Source: an uncultured Collinsella sp. (GTDB lineage Bacteria; Actinomycetota; Coriobacteriia; Coriobacteriales; Coriobacteriaceae). Taken from it: a stretch of DNA of 22,374 nt. This document shows, one piece after another, positions 21,393 to 22,374 of this stretch. Where the stretch lies: the NCBI GenBank assembly GCA_900547765.1, contig URIA01000037.1, positions 1 through 22,374 of the forward strand, written 5' to 3'. Both the position numbers and the translations under genes were made by a program. The notes under the pieces were generated by a model. It saw only the letters and a program-made list of their open reading frames with translations, had not been told where the DNA came from and ran no database searches. Position 1 is the stretch's first letter, and the number at the start of each line of letters is the position of its first letter.

Positions 21393-22307
21393 GTGACCGA
21401 TCGGTCCCTGACTCTTTCCGCGCCGGCGAAGATTAACCTCTACCTGGGGGTTCATACCGAGCGCGATGACCGCGGCTACCACAGGGTCGATTCCCTGATG
21501 GCAGCCGTCGGTCTTTCCGATACCGTGACGGTCACGCCGGCGCAGGCGCTGACCGTTCAGACGGTTCCGGCATCAGATTTTCCCATGCAAAAGAATACGG
21601 CGTATCGGGCTGCGGTTGCTATGGCCGAGCATTATGGTCGCGAGGCAAACATCTGCGTGACGATTGAGAAGCGCATTCCATTGTGCGCCGGCTTGGGCGG
21701 CCCCTCGACGGATGCGGCCGCGGTCATTGTCGCCTTGGCGGAGCTCTGGGGCATTGATCGCACCGACCCAGCGCTCGACGACATTGCGCGGGGCATTGGT
21801 GCTGACGTCCCGTTCTTTTTGCACGCGAGTCCTGCGTTCTACGTAGGTGGGGGAGACGTGCTGGCAACTGAGTACCCCGCGCTGCCCGCGACGCCCGTCG
21901 TGCTGGTCAAGCCGCGCGAGGCAAGTGTTTCGACAATTGAAGCCTATCGACGTTTTGACGAGGCCCCGGTGCCTGCGGACAAGCCCGGCGCGATAGCTTC
22001 TGCCTTGCGTGCTGGTGATGCCGAGACGGCATATGCACTCATCCATAACAACCTGGGCGTCATTTCCGCACAGATGGAGCCGCAGATTCAAACGGTTCTC
22101 GATTGGCTGCGTAAACAGGACGGCACGGTTGCTGTAGATGTGTGTGGATCGGGCGCCTGCTCGTTTGCCATTTGCGACACCGCCGCCACGGCCGAAAGGC
22201 TTGCCGACGCTGCCCTGCAAAACGGCTGGTGGTCCTGCGCGACGGAGCTCATTCCCAACACGGTTCGCATCGAAGGGTTGATTTCCGATCTCAGCCGAAC
22301 ACATTGA
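21393..22307 (+). CDS. ispE: 4-diphosphocytidyl-2-C-methyl-D-erythritol kinase IspE
   Basis: 304-residue GHMP-family kinase of the non-mevalonate isoprenoid route, phosphorylating CDP-ME at the 2-hydroxyl with ATP. Motif 1 is SAPAKINLYLGV near residues 9-20, with the catalytic lysine. The ATP-binding glycine loop reads LCAGLGGPSTDAAA where the family norm is GAGLGGGSSDAAA, so the third Gly is Pro and the first Ser is Thr. GADVPFFL carries the catalytic aspartate, and the C-terminal CGSGACSFAI is the third GHMP motif. The GTG start lies 2 bases after veg, with GAGGAG inside the veg end, so translation is coupled. Length is normal. Confidence 0.94.
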   Translation: MTDRSLTLSAPAKINLYLGVHTERDDRGYHRVDSLMAAVGLSDTVTVTPAQALTVQTVPASDFPMQKNTAYRAAVAMAEHYGREANICVTIEKRIPLCAGLGGPSTDAAAVIVALAELWGIDRTDPALDDIARGIGADVPFFLHASPAFYVGGGDVLATEYPALPATPVVLVKPREASVSTIEAYRRFDEAPVPADKPGAIASALRAGDAETAYALIHNNLGVISAQMEPQIQTVLDWLRKQDGTVAVDVCGSGACSFAICDTAATAERLADAALQNGWWSCATELIPNTVRIEGLISDLSRTH

Positions 22308-22337
22308 GCAAATAGGCCATTCCCGCAGTTAGCCGAA

Positions 22338-22370
22338 CGCCCCCGCGGCCCCTCCTGGGGTCCGGGGGCG
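22338..22370 (+). terminator. Strong hairpin after ispE at the window edge
   Basis: CGCCCCCG (22338-22345) pairs with CGGGGGCG (22363-22370); an inner GGCCCC/GGGGTC stem with loop TCCT extends it, with one bulged C. Any T-run would lie outside the window. Confidence 0.7.
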
Positions 22371-22374
22371 CCGT

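Noticed and set aside
1..22374. CRISPR array, toxin-antitoxin pair, restriction-modification or phage genes
   Set aside because: No regularly spaced short repeats and no such protein signatures were found.
22338..22374. Start of a second copy of the insertion sequence at the right edge
   Set aside because: Only TCCGGGGGCG is shared with the element's inverted repeat, and it is explained by the hairpin after ispE.

Overview
The window reads as chromosomal DNA of a high-GC anaerobic actinobacterium, most likely class Coriobacteriia and close to Collinsella. This placement is inference from gene content, the fused ECF ATPase, a Veg–IspE pair as in Firmicutes, and a MurE without the DAP-specificity arginine; no 16S rRNA gene is present. 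Most of the window is housekeeping. Accessory material is limited to one insertion sequence near the left end and a repeat-rich tRNA locus near position 12.7-13.2 kb.

Layout. 1-1046 is the 3' part of groEL. 1073-2794 is an insertion sequence with 37-38 nt imperfect terminal inverted repeats. It carries a minus-strand IS110-family (DEDD/serine) recombinase with an extra C-terminal XRE-type helix-turn-helix, plus a long 5' leader that could hold a bridge RNA. 2962-7416 is a flavin-related block: promoter, FMN riboswitch, riboflavin S-component (ribU), double-ATPase EcfA1-A2 fusion, EcfT, and two tandem FMN-binding split-barrel (PPOX-like) proteins. 7552-12562 is the arginine cluster argC-argJ-argB-argD, preceded by an 11-bp perfect inverted repeat that is a candidate ArgR operator overlapping the promoter.

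12563-13437 is largely non-coding. It holds the argD terminator, a 217-bp AT-rich MITE-like inverted-repeat unit, and a minus-strand tRNA-Val(UAC) whose 3' end, terminator and downstream sequence are duplicated about 186 bp away. 13438-15318 is asnB. 15367-20963 carries cell-wall and nucleotide-hygiene genes: murE, a HAD phosphatase, murI, rph, rdgB and dtd. 20997-22307 is a promoter-veg-ispE unit, followed by a strong hairpin at the window edge.

How the genes work together. The ECF genes assemble a riboflavin importer regulated by FMN, and the two flavin-binding proteins may share its transcript. argC/J/B/D supply the acetylated ornithine branch; argF/G/H are not in the window. MurE and MurI act in peptidoglycan precursor synthesis. 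Rph, RdgB and Dtd process tRNA ends, clear non-canonical NTPs and remove D-amino acids from tRNA. Several promoters share an extended -10 of the form TGCTANANT, often with a TTGCG-type -35.

No CRISPR array, phage module, toxin-antitoxin pair or defence cluster was seen. The best candidates for something undescribed are the XRE-fused IS110 recombinase with long inverted repeats, the MITE-like unit and the duplicated tRNA-Val 3' end.
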